Source of the DNA: Cytobacillus purgationiresistens
GTDB lineage: Bacteria > Bacillota > Bacilli > Bacillales > Cytobacillaceae
Direction of reading: 5' to 3'
Assembly: GCF_030813235.1 (NCBI RefSeq)
Contig: NZ_JAUSUB010000001.1
Span: forward strand, 186,001-250,000
DNA length: 64,000 nucleotides
In this document: positions 17,446 to 26,314 of the stretch, one piece after another
Position numbering within the stretch: the first letter of the stretch is position 1
Layout of the letters: every line of letters begins with the position of its first letter
Position numbers and translations under genes: made by a program
The notes under the pieces: generated by a model
Database searches by the model: none
What the model was told of the DNA's origin: nothing
What the model saw: the letters and a program-made list of their open reading frames with translations, nothing else

Positions 17446-18515
17446 AACAGCTCGTTCGTGCACTCGTCATTGTCCTTGTTGTATCATTCGGATTGCTATA
17501 TATTGTCAATCGATTAAATACAGCCCAAGGCTATACCGGTGATAATACCTTGACCGTATATAACTGGGGGGATTATATCGATCCAGATATTATCAGTCAA
17601 TTTGAAGAAGAGACAGGTATAAAAGTCATTTATGAAACCTTTGATTCTAATGAAGCGATGCTGACAAAAATTCAGCAGGGAGGTACATCATATGATATTG
17701 CTGTCCCTTCTGAATATGCGATTGAGAAGATGAAGGAAGACGATTTATTACTGCCAATCGATCATGAAAAATTGCCTAATTTACCGTATATAGATTCGAG
17801 ATTTCTTGACTTGTCATTTGATGAAAAGAATGAATACTCCATTCCTTATTTTTGGGGGACAGTTGGAGTGTTATATAATCCAGCAGAAGTCGGAAATTTA
17901 GACTTTAACAAATGGGATGACCTCTGGGATCCATCATTAAAGAATGATATCTTACTGGTAGATGGTGCCAGAGAAGTGATTGGCTTTGGCTTAAATAGCC
18001 TCAATTACTCATTAAATGAAACAAACAAGGATCGCCTTGTTGAAGCGAAAGAAAAACTTGATCATTTAACACCTAATATAAAAGCCATTGTAGGTGATGA
18101 AATAAGGCTATTAATGCAAAATGAAGAGGCAGCGGTTGCCGTACTGTGGTCAGGCATTGCCCAGGATGTTCTATGGGAAAATGAGAGCCTCGAATATGTC
18201 GTGCCTGAAGAGGGCTCTAATCTCTGGTTCGACAATATGGTTATTCCGAAAACAACCAAAAACCCTGAAGCAGCTCATATGTTCATTAATTACATGCTCG
18301 ATCCAGAAATAGCTGCACAAAATGCAGAGTATGTAGGCTACTCAACGCCAAACAAAGGAGCATTAAATTACCTGGATGAAGACACAGTTAACGATGAACG
18401 CTTTTATCCCGATGAAGAAACAACTGAAAGCCTTGAAGTATATGAAAACCTTGGCAAACGAATGTTAGCTTTTTACAATGACTTGTTTTTACAGTTTAAG
18501 ATGCATAGGAAATAA
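17442..18515 (+). CDS. potD: Spermidine/putrescine-binding protein
   Basis: 357 residues. A hydrophobic N-terminus (about 7-24) leads into the PotD fold: LTVYNWGDYIDPD, FEEETGIKVIYETFDSNE, YDIAVPSEYAIEKM, and PYFWGTVGVLYNP, all typical polyamine-binding protein signatures. No lipobox cysteine is visible, so it is probably held by an uncleaved N-terminal anchor rather than as a lipoprotein. Last gene of potABCD, followed by a terminator. Confidence 0.94.
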   Translation: MKQLVRALVIVLVVSFGLLYIVNRLNTAQGYTGDNTLTVYNWGDYIDPDIISQFEEETGIKVIYETFDSNEAMLTKIQQGGTSYDIAVPSEYAIEKMKEDDLLLPIDHEKLPNLPYIDSRFLDLSFDEKNEYSIPYFWGTVGVLYNPAEVGNLDFNKWDDLWDPSLKNDILLVDGAREVIGFGLNSLNYSLNETNKDRLVEAKEKLDHLTPNIKAIVGDEIRLLMQNEEAAVAVLWSGIAQDVLWENESLEYVVPEEGSNLWFDNMVIPKTTKNPEAAHMFINYMLDPEIAAQNAEYVGYSTPNKGALNYLDEDTVNDERFYPDEETTESLEVYENLGKRMLAFYNDLFLQFKMHRK

Positions 18516-18529
18516 GTTGTAACAGGAAC

Positions 18530-18562
18530 GACCGACTAGCTTGATGCTGGTTGGTCTTTTTT
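18530..18562 (+). terminator. Terminator of potABCD
   Basis: GACCGACTAGC pairs with GCTGGTTGGTC (two G-T pairs) over a 5-base loop, followed by six T. Confidence 0.9.
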
Positions 18563-18679
18563 ATAGAATAGATGAAACGGAAATTCGCCCATCCTCCTTT
18601 CTTAGAGGATTTAAATATTCCTGAAGAACGTCAATCAAAACTATTGCGCAACTAATCTATTCTTTTTTTCATTAAAGGG

Positions 18680-18715
18680 TTGAACTTTATTAAATATTGT
18701 GATAATTTTGTTCAA
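18680..18715 (+). promoter_or_regulatory. Candidate promoter and flanking inverted repeat of the RpiR-racemase operon
   Basis: TTGAAC (18680-18685), 17-base spacer, TAATTT (18703-18708) is a plausible sigma-A promoter. TTGAAC and GTTCAA (18710-18715) form a perfect 6-bp inverted repeat bracketing the -35 to -10 interval, as an autoregulatory operator might. Confidence 0.45.
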
Positions 18716-18780
18716 AGAAGAAGTTTGTGCTTCAAATATATTGCATATTCAGTTTAAACTTCAAAATGAAGGTGAAATAG

Positions 18781-19626
18781 ATGAAATTAAAAGAAGTTAT
18801 TACTTCAGCCTATGACAATCTATCAAAGAGTCAACAAAAAGTAGCTAAATATTTGCTTGAACACCCAAGGGAAATCGCAGTGTTATCTGCAACTGAGATT
18901 GGAGAACAGTCTGGAGTAAGTGAAACAACGGTCATCCGTTTCTGTTATGCAGTGGGTTTATCCGGATTTACAGAATTGCAAAAAAGTGTAAGGGAGCAGC
19001 TGTTATTAGAAAAAAGCAGCCTGCAAACCTATGTAACCGCCAAAGAATCATTGGCTGACGCGCCTCATTTACATGCAAGAGTGATGAAAAACGATAGTGA
19101 AAGAATCCAACAGGCGATCGATTTAATCAATGAAGAAGATTTCGAATTGATGTTGGAGAAAATTAAAGAAGCGGAAAAAATCTTCATCATAGGGTCGAGG
19201 ACATCTTTTGCCGCTGCCAGCTGGCTGGCGTTTACTTTAGGGCTGGCAAGAGATCATGTGAAGCTTATTCGTTCAGATACAGATGATTTGCTGCATCTCC
19301 TTCAATCAATGAGTGAAACATCTTTACTTATATCCATTTCATTTCATCGCTATGTGAAGGAGACAATAAAGTTTACTGAAGTTGCAAAAAAACAAGCAGG
19401 ATATGTAATTGGCATAACTGATTCACCTTTATCGCCATTGCAAAAGCATGCAGATTTATTGTTTCCTCTCATCCCAACTGGCCGATCGACGATTGATTCA
19501 ACACCTGTTCTATTTTCATTTCTAAATGCAGCAGTTGCAGGTACAACCTTAAAGAATCGTGAGGGATTTGAAAATCGGAATAAAGAATACGATCTATTAT
19601 ATCGTGATTACTTTGAGCCATATTAA
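18781..19626 (+). CDS. MurR/RpiR family transcriptional regulator
   Basis: 281 residues, RBS GAAGGTG. N-terminal HTH_6 domain (about 1-77; LSKSQQKVAKYLLEHP and VSETTVIRFCYAVGLSGFTELQ) and a C-terminal SIS domain (about 125-255; IFIIGSRTSFAAASWLA, LLISISFHRY). SIS domains sense phosphosugars or related ligands. It heads a cluster for N-acyl amino acid metabolism, so the effector may be an amino acid or acyl derivative instead. It likely controls the genes from 19654 on. Confidence 0.93.
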   Translation: MKLKEVITSAYDNLSKSQQKVAKYLLEHPREIAVLSATEIGEQSGVSETTVIRFCYAVGLSGFTELQKSVREQLLLEKSSLQTYVTAKESLADAPHLHARVMKNDSERIQQAIDLINEEDFELMLEKIKEAEKIFIIGSRTSFAAASWLAFTLGLARDHVKLIRSDTDDLLHLLQSMSETSLLISISFHRYVKETIKFTEVAKKQAGYVIGITDSPLSPLQKHADLLFPLIPTGRSTIDSTPVLFSFLNAAVAGTTLKNREGFENRNKEYDLLYRDYFEPY

Positions 19627-19653
19627 CTGTAAATCATATAAGGGGTGAAAAGA

Positions 19654-20781
19654 ATGAAAGAGTTAGAAGTATTAAAACCGACAATCCGTTCAATGTTTGA
19701 ACATTTACATACACATCCAGAGGTAAGCTGGAAAGAGTTCGAAACGACGAAATATATCGCCCAAATCCTTCAAAAAGAGGGCATTGTCTATGAAAGGTTT
19801 GATGATTGCACAGGTCTTGTTGCAGAAATGGGTCAAGGTGAATCTGCCGTCGCCTTAAGAACAGATATCGATGCTTTATGGCAAGAGGTAGATGGGCAGT
19901 TTACAGCGAATCATTCCTGTGGTCATGACGCCCATATGACGATGGCTCTGGGAGCGATGCTCGTATTAAAAGCTTTAGGTGCTGAGAAGCATGGCAAAAT
20001 TAAATTTATCTTTCAACCGGCTGAAGAGAAAGGAACCGGCGCATTGAAGCTCGTTGAAAAAGGAGTAGTCGATGATGTTAGTTTTCTATATGGTGTTCAT
20101 CTTAGACCGATTCAAGAGCTTGCAGACGGTTATTCTTCACCAGCGATTTATCATGGTGCAGGGAAATTCATTGACGGTGAAATCATAGGTGAAGACGCAC
20201 ATGGTGCCAGACCTCATTTAGGTCATAGCGCAATTGAAGTTGGAGCAGCCATTGTTCAAGAAATCAATCGAATGAAGCTCGATCCGATGGTTCCGTACTC
20301 TGCAAAAATGACAAAATTCATTTCCGGTGGAGAATCAGGAAACATTATTCCAGGAAAAGCTTCATTCAGCCTTGATTTAAGAGCTCAGACTAACCAAACG
20401 ATGGAAGTGCTAACATCAAAAGTAGAGAGCATTTTCAACTATATGTCTCATTTACATGAAGTGAAAGTAGATTGGGAGATAACAGCAAATGTGGCTGCTG
20501 CTGAAGTGGACTTAAAAGCTGTCGATTATATGGCCGAAGCTATTTCTGAAACACTAGGTATTGATAAATTGCAGGAACCCATTATTACTACTGGCGGAGA
20601 AGACTTTCACTTTTACACACTGAAGAAACCGGATATAAAAGCAACCATGCTGGGCCTTGGCTGTGGACTATCACCAGGTCTCCATCATCCTAATATGACA
20701 TTTAATCATAAAGCAATTTATTCCGGTATAGAAATTCTTGTAAAAACAATCATGAAGACACTCGCAAAAGAAGGTGCATAA
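19654..20781 (+). CDS. M20 family amidohydrolase, probable N-succinyl/N-acyl-L-amino acid deacylase
   Basis: 375 residues. ATG 19654 is chosen because AAGGGGTG at 19640-19647 precedes it. Metal-binding and catalytic elements of the HipO/AmaA branch are present: NHSCGHDAHM, the EE pair in FQPAEEKGTGA, HLRP and the C-terminal GLHHPNM. The branch hydrolyses N-acyl-L-amino acids. Next to an acyltransferase and an NSAR-type racemase it matches the L-desuccinylase of the Geobacillus kaustophilus D-to-L pathway. Specificity is inferred from context. Confidence 0.9.
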   Translation: MKELEVLKPTIRSMFEHLHTHPEVSWKEFETTKYIAQILQKEGIVYERFDDCTGLVAEMGQGESAVALRTDIDALWQEVDGQFTANHSCGHDAHMTMALGAMLVLKALGAEKHGKIKFIFQPAEEKGTGALKLVEKGVVDDVSFLYGVHLRPIQELADGYSSPAIYHGAGKFIDGEIIGEDAHGARPHLGHSAIEVGAAIVQEINRMKLDPMVPYSAKMTKFISGGESGNIIPGKASFSLDLRAQTNQTMEVLTSKVESIFNYMSHLHEVKVDWEITANVAAAEVDLKAVDYMAEAISETLGIDKLQEPIITTGGEDFHFYTLKKPDIKATMLGLGCGLSPGLHHPNMTFNHKAIYSGIEILVKTIMKTLAKEGA

Positions 20782-20784
20782 GAA

Positions 20785-21615
20785 ATGAACGATGGTATAA
20801 CGATACGCACATTAAAGACGGTGCAAGAATTACACCTCATTCAGGAATTAGAGTCAGAGGTTTGGGAAATGAACCCAATCCCCATTCATCAAACGATTAC
20901 AGCCGTCAAAAATGGTGGTATCATGCTCGGTGCTTTTTATGAGGGGGAGCTTGTTGGCTTTAGCTATGGTTTTCCAGGATTTGATCACGGCAAAAGCTTT
21001 TTATGTTCACATATGCTTGGGATCCATCGTGATCACCGTGATAAAGGGATCGGAGCATTACTGAAAGAAGAACAGAAACAGGTGGCTATTCAGATGGGAT
21101 ACGATTTGATTCGTTGGACATTTGATCCGCTTCAAAGTCGAAATGCATACCTGAATTTATCAAAACTAAATGGGATATGCAGTGATTATGTGGAGAATTG
21201 TTATGGTGAAATGGAGGATGGAATTAATCAAGGCTTGCCTAGCGATCGTTTTAATATTGAATGGTGGATTGCAAGTGAACATGTAAATGAAACAACGAAA
21301 GATGAGATTAACCCAATCTCGCCGTTTGAATGGGAAAATGGCCGCGATGGCTTCCCTCGATTGAAGGAAACTGAAAGAGTGCTGCAATCTATAAATCTTA
21401 AGGATGAAGCGATCTTAGTCCCAATTCCTCTTCAATTTCAAGAAATGAAAGAAGCTTCATCAGAGCTTGCCCTGAAGTGGAGAATAGAAACAAGAAAAAT
21501 CTTTCAACATTTATTTCAAAAGGGTTATGCTGCAATTTCTTTGAAAAAGGATTTTGATAATGGCATCGGCTATATGCATTTACTTAGAAGAGATTTATTA
21601 AAACTAGAAAAATAA
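20785..21615 (+). CDS. GNAT N-acyltransferase, probable D-amino acid N-succinyltransferase
   Basis: 276 residues, 3 bases after the M20 gene. GNAT core in the first half: [18 protein letters not shown], then the acyl-CoA loop region [17 protein letters not shown] (about 76-92) and [15 protein letters not shown]. The C-terminal half is an extension typical of this larger subgroup. In the G. kaustophilus pathway a GNAT enzyme succinylates D-amino acids to feed the racemase; adjacency supports that role here. CoA donor and amino acid range not visible. Confidence 0.85.
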   Translation: MNDGITIRTLKTVQELHLIQELESEVWEMNPIPIHQTITAVKNGGIMLGAFYEGELVGFSYGFPGFDHGKSFLCSHMLGIHRDHRDKGIGALLKEEQKQVAIQMGYDLIRWTFDPLQSRNAYLNLSKLNGICSDYVENCYGEMEDGINQGLPSDRFNIEWWIASEHVNETTKDEINPISPFEWENGRDGFPRLKETERVLQSINLKDEAILVPIPLQFQEMKEASSELALKWRIETRKIFQHLFQKGYAAISLKKDFDNGIGYMHLLRRDLLKLEK

Positions 21616-21629
21616 TAGGGGAGAATATC

Positions 21630-22736
21630 ATGAAACTAACAGAAGTGACACTCAGACATTTAAAAATGAGATTGAAGGACCCATTCGCTACCAGCTTTGG
21701 TTCATTTCAAGATAAAGAATTTATTCTCTTAGAAGCAAAAGATGAAGAAGGAAGAATTGGCTGGGGTGAGTCTGTCGCATTTGATACTCCTTGGTACAAT
21801 GAAGAGACTTTTAAAACGAACTGGCATATGCTCGAAGACTATCTTATTCCCGCTTTATTAAATAAGGAAATTGAGCATCCTGATCAGGTATCAGAAATCT
21901 TTGCTCCTTTTAGAAAAAATAATATGGCAAAATCTACAATCGAAGGAGCCGTATGGGATTTATATGCGAAGAGAAAAGGCATCACGCTTGCTGAAGCATT
22001 AGGCGGAAACAAGGAAAAGATTGAAGTGGGCATTAGCATAGGCATTCAAGATACTGTTGAGGATTTACTACAATTGATAGAAGGATATGTTGCAGAAGGA
22101 TATAAACGAATGAAGGTGAAAATAAAGCCAGGCTGGGATATAGATGTGATGAGACAAGTAAGGGAACAATTCCCCGACATTCTTTTAATGGCAGATGCAA
22201 ATTCAGCTTATCGCCTTTCTGATATTGATCATTTAAAACAATTGGATGAGTTTAATTTAATGATGATTGAACAGCCGCTTGCTTCTGATGATATTGTTGA
22301 TCATGCAAAACTGCAAAAAGAAATCACAACTCCAGTTTGCTTAGATGAAAGTATACATTCTTTAGAAGATACAAGAAAGGCACATGAATTAGGCAGTTGT
22401 AAAATTATTAATATCAAGATTGGAAGGGTAGGAGGTATAACTGAATCGAAGAAAATCCATGACTATTGCAAGGAACATAATATTCCAGTATGGTGTGGCG
22501 GGATGTTAGAATCAGGCATCGGACGAGCGCATAATGTCGCTTTAACAACACTGGATAATTTCATTATGCCAGGTGATACAGCCGGGTCTTCCCGCTACTG
22601 GGAAAAGGATATTATAGATCCTGAGGTAGTGGTGCATGATGGTTATATTACAGTACCTGATAGACCAGGTATCGGTTATGAAGCAAACATGGATGCAATT
22701 AAACAGTTTACCATTAAAGAACAACGCTATTCTTAA
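21630..22736 (+). CDS. Enolase-superfamily N-succinylamino acid racemase / o-succinylbenzoate synthase
   Basis: 368 residues. MLE-subgroup active site complete: K162-x-K164 and K263 as opposed general bases, metal ligands D189, E214, D239. The sequence is of the OSBS/NSAR group (menC type), which interconverts N-succinyl amino acid enantiomers and often also dehydrates SHCHC in menaquinone synthesis. No other men genes are near; an acyltransferase and a deacylase are, so the racemase role is favoured. Gene symbol left empty because automatic menC naming may mislead. Confidence 0.92.
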   Translation: MKLTEVTLRHLKMRLKDPFATSFGSFQDKEFILLEAKDEEGRIGWGESVAFDTPWYNEETFKTNWHMLEDYLIPALLNKEIEHPDQVSEIFAPFRKNNMAKSTIEGAVWDLYAKRKGITLAEALGGNKEKIEVGISIGIQDTVEDLLQLIEGYVAEGYKRMKVKIKPGWDIDVMRQVREQFPDILLMADANSAYRLSDIDHLKQLDEFNLMMIEQPLASDDIVDHAKLQKEITTPVCLDESIHSLEDTRKAHELGSCKIINIKIGRVGGITESKKIHDYCKEHNIPVWCGGMLESGIGRAHNVALTTLDNFIMPGDTAGSSRYWEKDIIDPEVVVHDGYITVPDRPGIGYEANMDAIKQFTIKEQRYS

Positions 22737-22746
22737 ACGTGATGAA

Positions 22747-22790
22747 TCAATCAGCTGTTAGTATGAGTCTCCATATGAGCGGCTGATTGA
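22747..22790 (+). terminator. Stem-loop after the racemase gene
   Basis: TCAATCAGCTG pairs with CGGCTGATTGA (11 bp, one wobble) over a 22-base loop. There is no clear T run, so it may attenuate rather than end transcription before the permease gene. Confidence 0.45.
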
Positions 22791-22839
22791 ATTAAAGTAT
22801 AAAATATCAGAAAATTCCATCAACAGCAGGAGGAAAGCT

Positions 22840-23919
22840 ATGAAAAAGGTTATTCAGATAGCAGGTGCATATATCGGGATCATTATTGGGGCAGGGTTTG
22901 CATCTGGTCAAGAGGTACTGCAGTTTTTTACAGCTTTTGGCTGGCTTGGATTTATCGGGACGATTATCGCGTCTACTTTATTTATTTTCTTAGGAATGAA
23001 TATCACACAAATCGGCAGTCGCTTGCAAACGCAATCCCATAAAGAGGTTGTTCATCACATTTGCGGGAAATATATTGGGCTTGCGGTTGATTTTATTATT
23101 ACTTTTTTCCTTTTTGGAGTAGCTGTGATAATGTTCGCCGGTGCCGGGTCGACCTTCGAACAGCAGTTCGGAATCCCTCAAGCTATTGGTAGCTTAATAA
23201 TGGTCCTTCTAACCGTCTTTACTTGCTTTTTTAATGTGGACCGTGTCATCACGATCATTGGCAGTATTACACCATTTTTAATCTTGCTTGTCATTATCAT
23301 CTCTGGCTACGCATTATTTACAGCCGATGCTGGTTTTACAGTTCTAAATACTATGGCGCAAGAAAGCGGTAATGCTGCTGCATCCAACTGGATGCTTGGA
23401 TCTGTTTTGTATGTTTCCTTTAATATTACATGTGGAGTGGCGATGCTCGCTGTGATGGGCGGCACAACTAAAAATGAAAAACAGGCTGGATGGGGCGGTA
23501 TTTTAGGAGGAGTTGGCTTAGGTATCTTGCTTATCCTAATTAATATCGGCATGTACACAAGGATAGGGGATGTTGGTGGATTGGATATCCCGATGCTTTA
23601 CATCGCCAACGAGATTTCGCCTGCTGTTGGGATGATTATGTCCATCGTATTATTAGCGATGATTTATAATACTGCTGTTGGAATGATTTACGGTTTTTCT
23701 GCACGATTCATGAAGCCTAAAGGTAAGCAGTTTAAAGGCTTTGTATCAGCTGTCGGGTTAGTTGGTTATGGGTCGAGTTTCGTTGGATTCACCACACTAG
23801 TAGGGACATTATATCCAATTACTGGTTATCTGGGTTTGGTTTTAATAGCTGCAATCATTATTGCTTGGTTTAGAAGTAAAAAAACAGCAAGCCAGCCATT
23901 AAAAAAAATGAGTGCTTAG
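22840..23919 (+). CDS. YkvI-like integral membrane transporter
   Basis: 359 residues, about ten membrane helices. The start MKKVIQIAGAYIGIIIGAGFASGQE closely resembles B. subtilis YkvI, a LeuT/APC-fold-like protein of unproven substrate. GFASGQE in helix 1 is the unwound-helix region where such transporters bind ligand. It follows the D-amino acid pathway genes by about 100 bases and may import an amino acid for them; that is inference from position. Confidence 0.8.
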   Translation: MKKVIQIAGAYIGIIIGAGFASGQEVLQFFTAFGWLGFIGTIIASTLFIFLGMNITQIGSRLQTQSHKEVVHHICGKYIGLAVDFIITFFLFGVAVIMFAGAGSTFEQQFGIPQAIGSLIMVLLTVFTCFFNVDRVITIIGSITPFLILLVIIISGYALFTADAGFTVLNTMAQESGNAAASNWMLGSVLYVSFNITCGVAMLAVMGGTTKNEKQAGWGGILGGVGLGILLILINIGMYTRIGDVGGLDIPMLYIANEISPAVGMIMSIVLLAMIYNTAVGMIYGFSARFMKPKGKQFKGFVSAVGLVGYGSSFVGFTTLVGTLYPITGYLGLVLIAAIIIAWFRSKKTASQPLKKMSA

Positions 23920-23978
23920 CTCCATTTATTTGTAAAACTCCTTTCTTTAGGAAAACCTAATGTCAAGGAGTGAGCAAA

Positions 23979-24752
23979 ATGAGATATAAGCTGTTTTTAA
24001 TTACTTTGGTAGTTCTGATATCAAGTCTTCTTACTTTTACATCCGCTGCTGCAGCTGTCGGGAAAAAAAATCTGTCCATTGTGATTGATGACTTCGGCAA
24101 TAATATGAAGGGCACACAGGAAATGTTAAATTTGCCTGTAAAATTAACAGTCGCAATCATGCCGTTTATGCCAAGTACTGCAAGTGATGCTGAAACGGCT
24201 TGGCAAAAGGGACATGAAGTAATCATTCATATGCCGATGGAACCAAAGAAGGGCAAAAAAAGCTGGCTTGGACCTGGAGCAATTACTGCTGACTTAGAGG
24301 ATGAAGAGGTAAGGAAAAGAGTGGAGCAAGCGATTCAAAATGTCCCTCATGCTGTTGGAATGAATCATCATATGGGATCAAAAATAACTGAAAATAAGCG
24401 GATAATGAGAATCGTTCTTCAGGTTTGTGCAGAGCATGGCCTCTATTATCTTGATAGTAAAACGACAGGGAAAAGCGTGATTCCTAAGCTTGCAGAGGAA
24501 TTGCAGCTTCCGTATTTAGAAAATATGCTATTTTTTGATGATGTTTACACAAGATCACATATAGCAAAGCAAGCTCAATTACTTCATACAAAACTAGACC
24601 ATAAAGAGGGAATGATAGCAATCGGCCATGTAGGTATTGCAGGTCCACTCATGGTTTCAGTGTTAAAGGAGTATTTGCCACTTTATCAAAATAAGGTGAA
24701 TATTGTTCCGTTATCGTCTTTAATCAAGGGTCGTGAATGGATTGTTGAATAA
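23979..24752 (+). CDS. Secreted divergent polysaccharide deacetylase family protein (YibQ-like)
   Basis: 257 residues from ATG 23979 (RBS AAGGAGTG; an in-frame GTG at 23970 overlaps the RBS). Signal peptide about 1-26 ending SAAAA. LSIVIDDFGNN, VIIHMPMEP, MNHHMGSKIT and IGHVG fit PF04748, a NodB-related fold with the metal-binding D-D and H-H features. Substrate is unknown; members are linked to the cell envelope. Terminator directly after. Confidence 0.85.
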   Translation: MRYKLFLITLVVLISSLLTFTSAAAAVGKKNLSIVIDDFGNNMKGTQEMLNLPVKLTVAIMPFMPSTASDAETAWQKGHEVIIHMPMEPKKGKKSWLGPGAITADLEDEEVRKRVEQAIQNVPHAVGMNHHMGSKITENKRIMRIVLQVCAEHGLYYLDSKTTGKSVIPKLAEELQLPYLENMLFFDDVYTRSHIAKQAQLLHTKLDHKEGMIAIGHVGIAGPLMVSVLKEYLPLYQNKVNIVPLSSLIKGREWIVE

Positions 24753-24758
24753 TAAAAG

Positions 24759-24792
24759 AACGACCTTCCGAGCATTTCGGAAGGTCGTTTTG
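24759..24792 (+). terminator. Terminator after the deacetylase-like gene
   Basis: AACGACCTTCCGA and TCGGAAGGTCGTT form a perfect 13-bp stem with a 5-base loop, then TTT. It could also stop leftward transcripts because the next gene converges. Confidence 0.88.
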
Positions 24793-24908
24793 ATAAATGC
24801 AAGAATACATAATAGTAGAAAATACTTAGAATATATTTCTTGGGAAACCGCAGGAATAGACATTTCATCCTATATTTCTTCATGTTTTTCTACAAATAAT
24901 GATAGGTT

Positions 24909-26162
24909 TCATTCCTCGCTAACTGAAGGGAACATAATGATAAAAGATGTTCCAATGCCTTCCTCGCTAGTGATCTTATACTGGCCATTCATTCTCTTGA
25001 TAATATCAAAAGCAATCATAAGACCCAAACCAGTACCTCTTGATTTGGTTGAATAATACGGCTGACCAATTTGTTTTAGTTGTTTTTTTGAAATGCCGGC
25101 TCCTTCATCTTTTAAAGAAACGATTGCGTATTCACCCTCTGATACAGCCATTACTTCTATATTTCCACCGTTTTCCATTGATTCAATTCCATTCTTAATT
25201 AAATTGATCAATAACTGCTTTAACTCATTAGGGTTGCCTTTGATATACAGATTAGGATTAACGGAAGCAATTAAGCTCACATTGGAAATATGGGCAAAAG
25301 ACTGCATGAAAATGACTACATCATTAATCACTTCTTCAAGGTGAATCATTTCTGTTAATGAATAGGAAGGCTTTGCAAGCGTAAGGAAATCACTAATGAT
25401 TTGATTCGTTCTTTCTAATTCTTTTAAAGATACACTTATGTATTGCTGTTGTTTTTGATTAAGGTTTTGATCAGTTTGCATTAATTGCATAAAACCTTTA
25501 ACCGTCGTCATTGGATTGCGAATTTCGTGTGCTACAGATGCCGCAAGCTGACTGATTGCATTCATTTTATCAGCGGTTTGCAGTTTATTTCTTAAATCAC
25601 TTTTTAGCTGATCAAGTTCAATGAGATAGATAGTAACTACCAAAGTAATCATTGACATAAGTGAAAAAATCAATAAATTATCAACATCTTCAAGCTGTTC
25701 ATTATTCATAAAAAGGATCAAACGGCTAATAGAAATGGGGATATAAAAAAGTAGTCCAATCATTAACCTTCTTATAAATGTGCCATTCAAAAAGTACCTT
25801 CTAATGCTTAAAAAAATCGCGGTAAAGATTGTATAGTTAAGAATCAGAAAGAATATCCCGCTTGGATCGGTTATCCCTTTAAATAAAACAATGAAACCGA
25901 TCATTAGTATTCCTGCATTGATACTTACATAAAAAAAAGCGATAAAAACTGGAATTAACTTTAAATCGAAAGTGGTTCCGTCCATGATGTGGACAGGGTA
26001 TGTGATGGTAAGGATTAACGAAAATACAATAAACAATAAAAATGTATAATCAGCTTTTAAATCATTTGGCTTTTTAGGCAAAATAATCCTAATTAAGGGG
26101 ATAATCATCATTATAAAAAAATGAAGAATAAGACTATTCATAAATTCATACAAAAGAACCAT
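24909..26162 (-). CDS. Orphan membrane sensor histidine kinase, KinB-like topology
   Basis: 417 residues. Six or so hydrophobic segments fill 1-175 with almost no extracytoplasmic domain, as in the sporulation kinase KinB. Then a dimerisation/phosphoacceptor helix with H212 in SVAHEIRNPMTTVKGF and a HATPase domain (N box LLINLIKNGIESM, DEGAGI, GTGLGL). No response regulator gene is adjacent, so it may feed the Spo0 phosphorelay. The GGGGGA before ATG 26162 is too close for a normal RBS; TTG at 26153 is a possible alternative start. Confidence 0.88.
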   Translation of the reverse strand: MVLLYEFMNSLILHFFIMMIIPLIRIILPKKPNDLKADYTFLLFIVFSLILTITYPVHIMDGTTFDLKLIPVFIAFFYVSINAGILMIGFIVLFKGITDPSGIFFLILNYTIFTAIFLSIRRYFLNGTFIRRLMIGLLFYIPISISRLILFMNNEQLEDVDNLLIFSLMSMITLVVTIYLIELDQLKSDLRNKLQTADKMNAISQLAASVAHEIRNPMTTVKGFMQLMQTDQNLNQKQQQYISVSLKELERTNQIISDFLTLAKPSYSLTEMIHLEEVINDVVIFMQSFAHISNVSLIASVNPNLYIKGNPNELKQLLINLIKNGIESMENGGNIEVMAVSEGEYAIVSLKDEGAGISKKQLKQIGQPYYSTKSRGTGLGLMIAFDIIKRMNGQYKITSEEGIGTSFIIMFPSVSEE

Positions 26163-26285
26163 TCCCCCAATGATAATATATTCATAATTAATTAAACATT
26201 TTGTCGAAAAAGTCCTTTATTTTAATCAGTATAATAAAAATAAAAGCAGAAAACCGGAAAATATTATGAATTTTGTCATATAATA

Positions 26286-26314
26286 AATAAAAACCGGTCA
26301 AAAGGACCGGTTTT
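26286..26314 (-). terminator. Terminator of the FtsH-like gene
   Basis: AAAACCGGTC pairs with GACCGGTTTT over a 5-base loop, followed on the minus strand by TTATTTATTA; it overlaps the stop codon. Confidence 0.85.

Noticed and set aside
21630-22736. Plain menaquinone-biosynthesis menC
   Set aside because: No other men genes are nearby and the flanking acyltransferase and deacylase fit the N-succinylamino acid pathway better, although dual function remains possible.
24733-25056. 107-codon plus-strand frame past the deacetylase gene
   Set aside because: It spans the terminator hairpin and the antisense of the sensor kinase C-terminus; no independent support.
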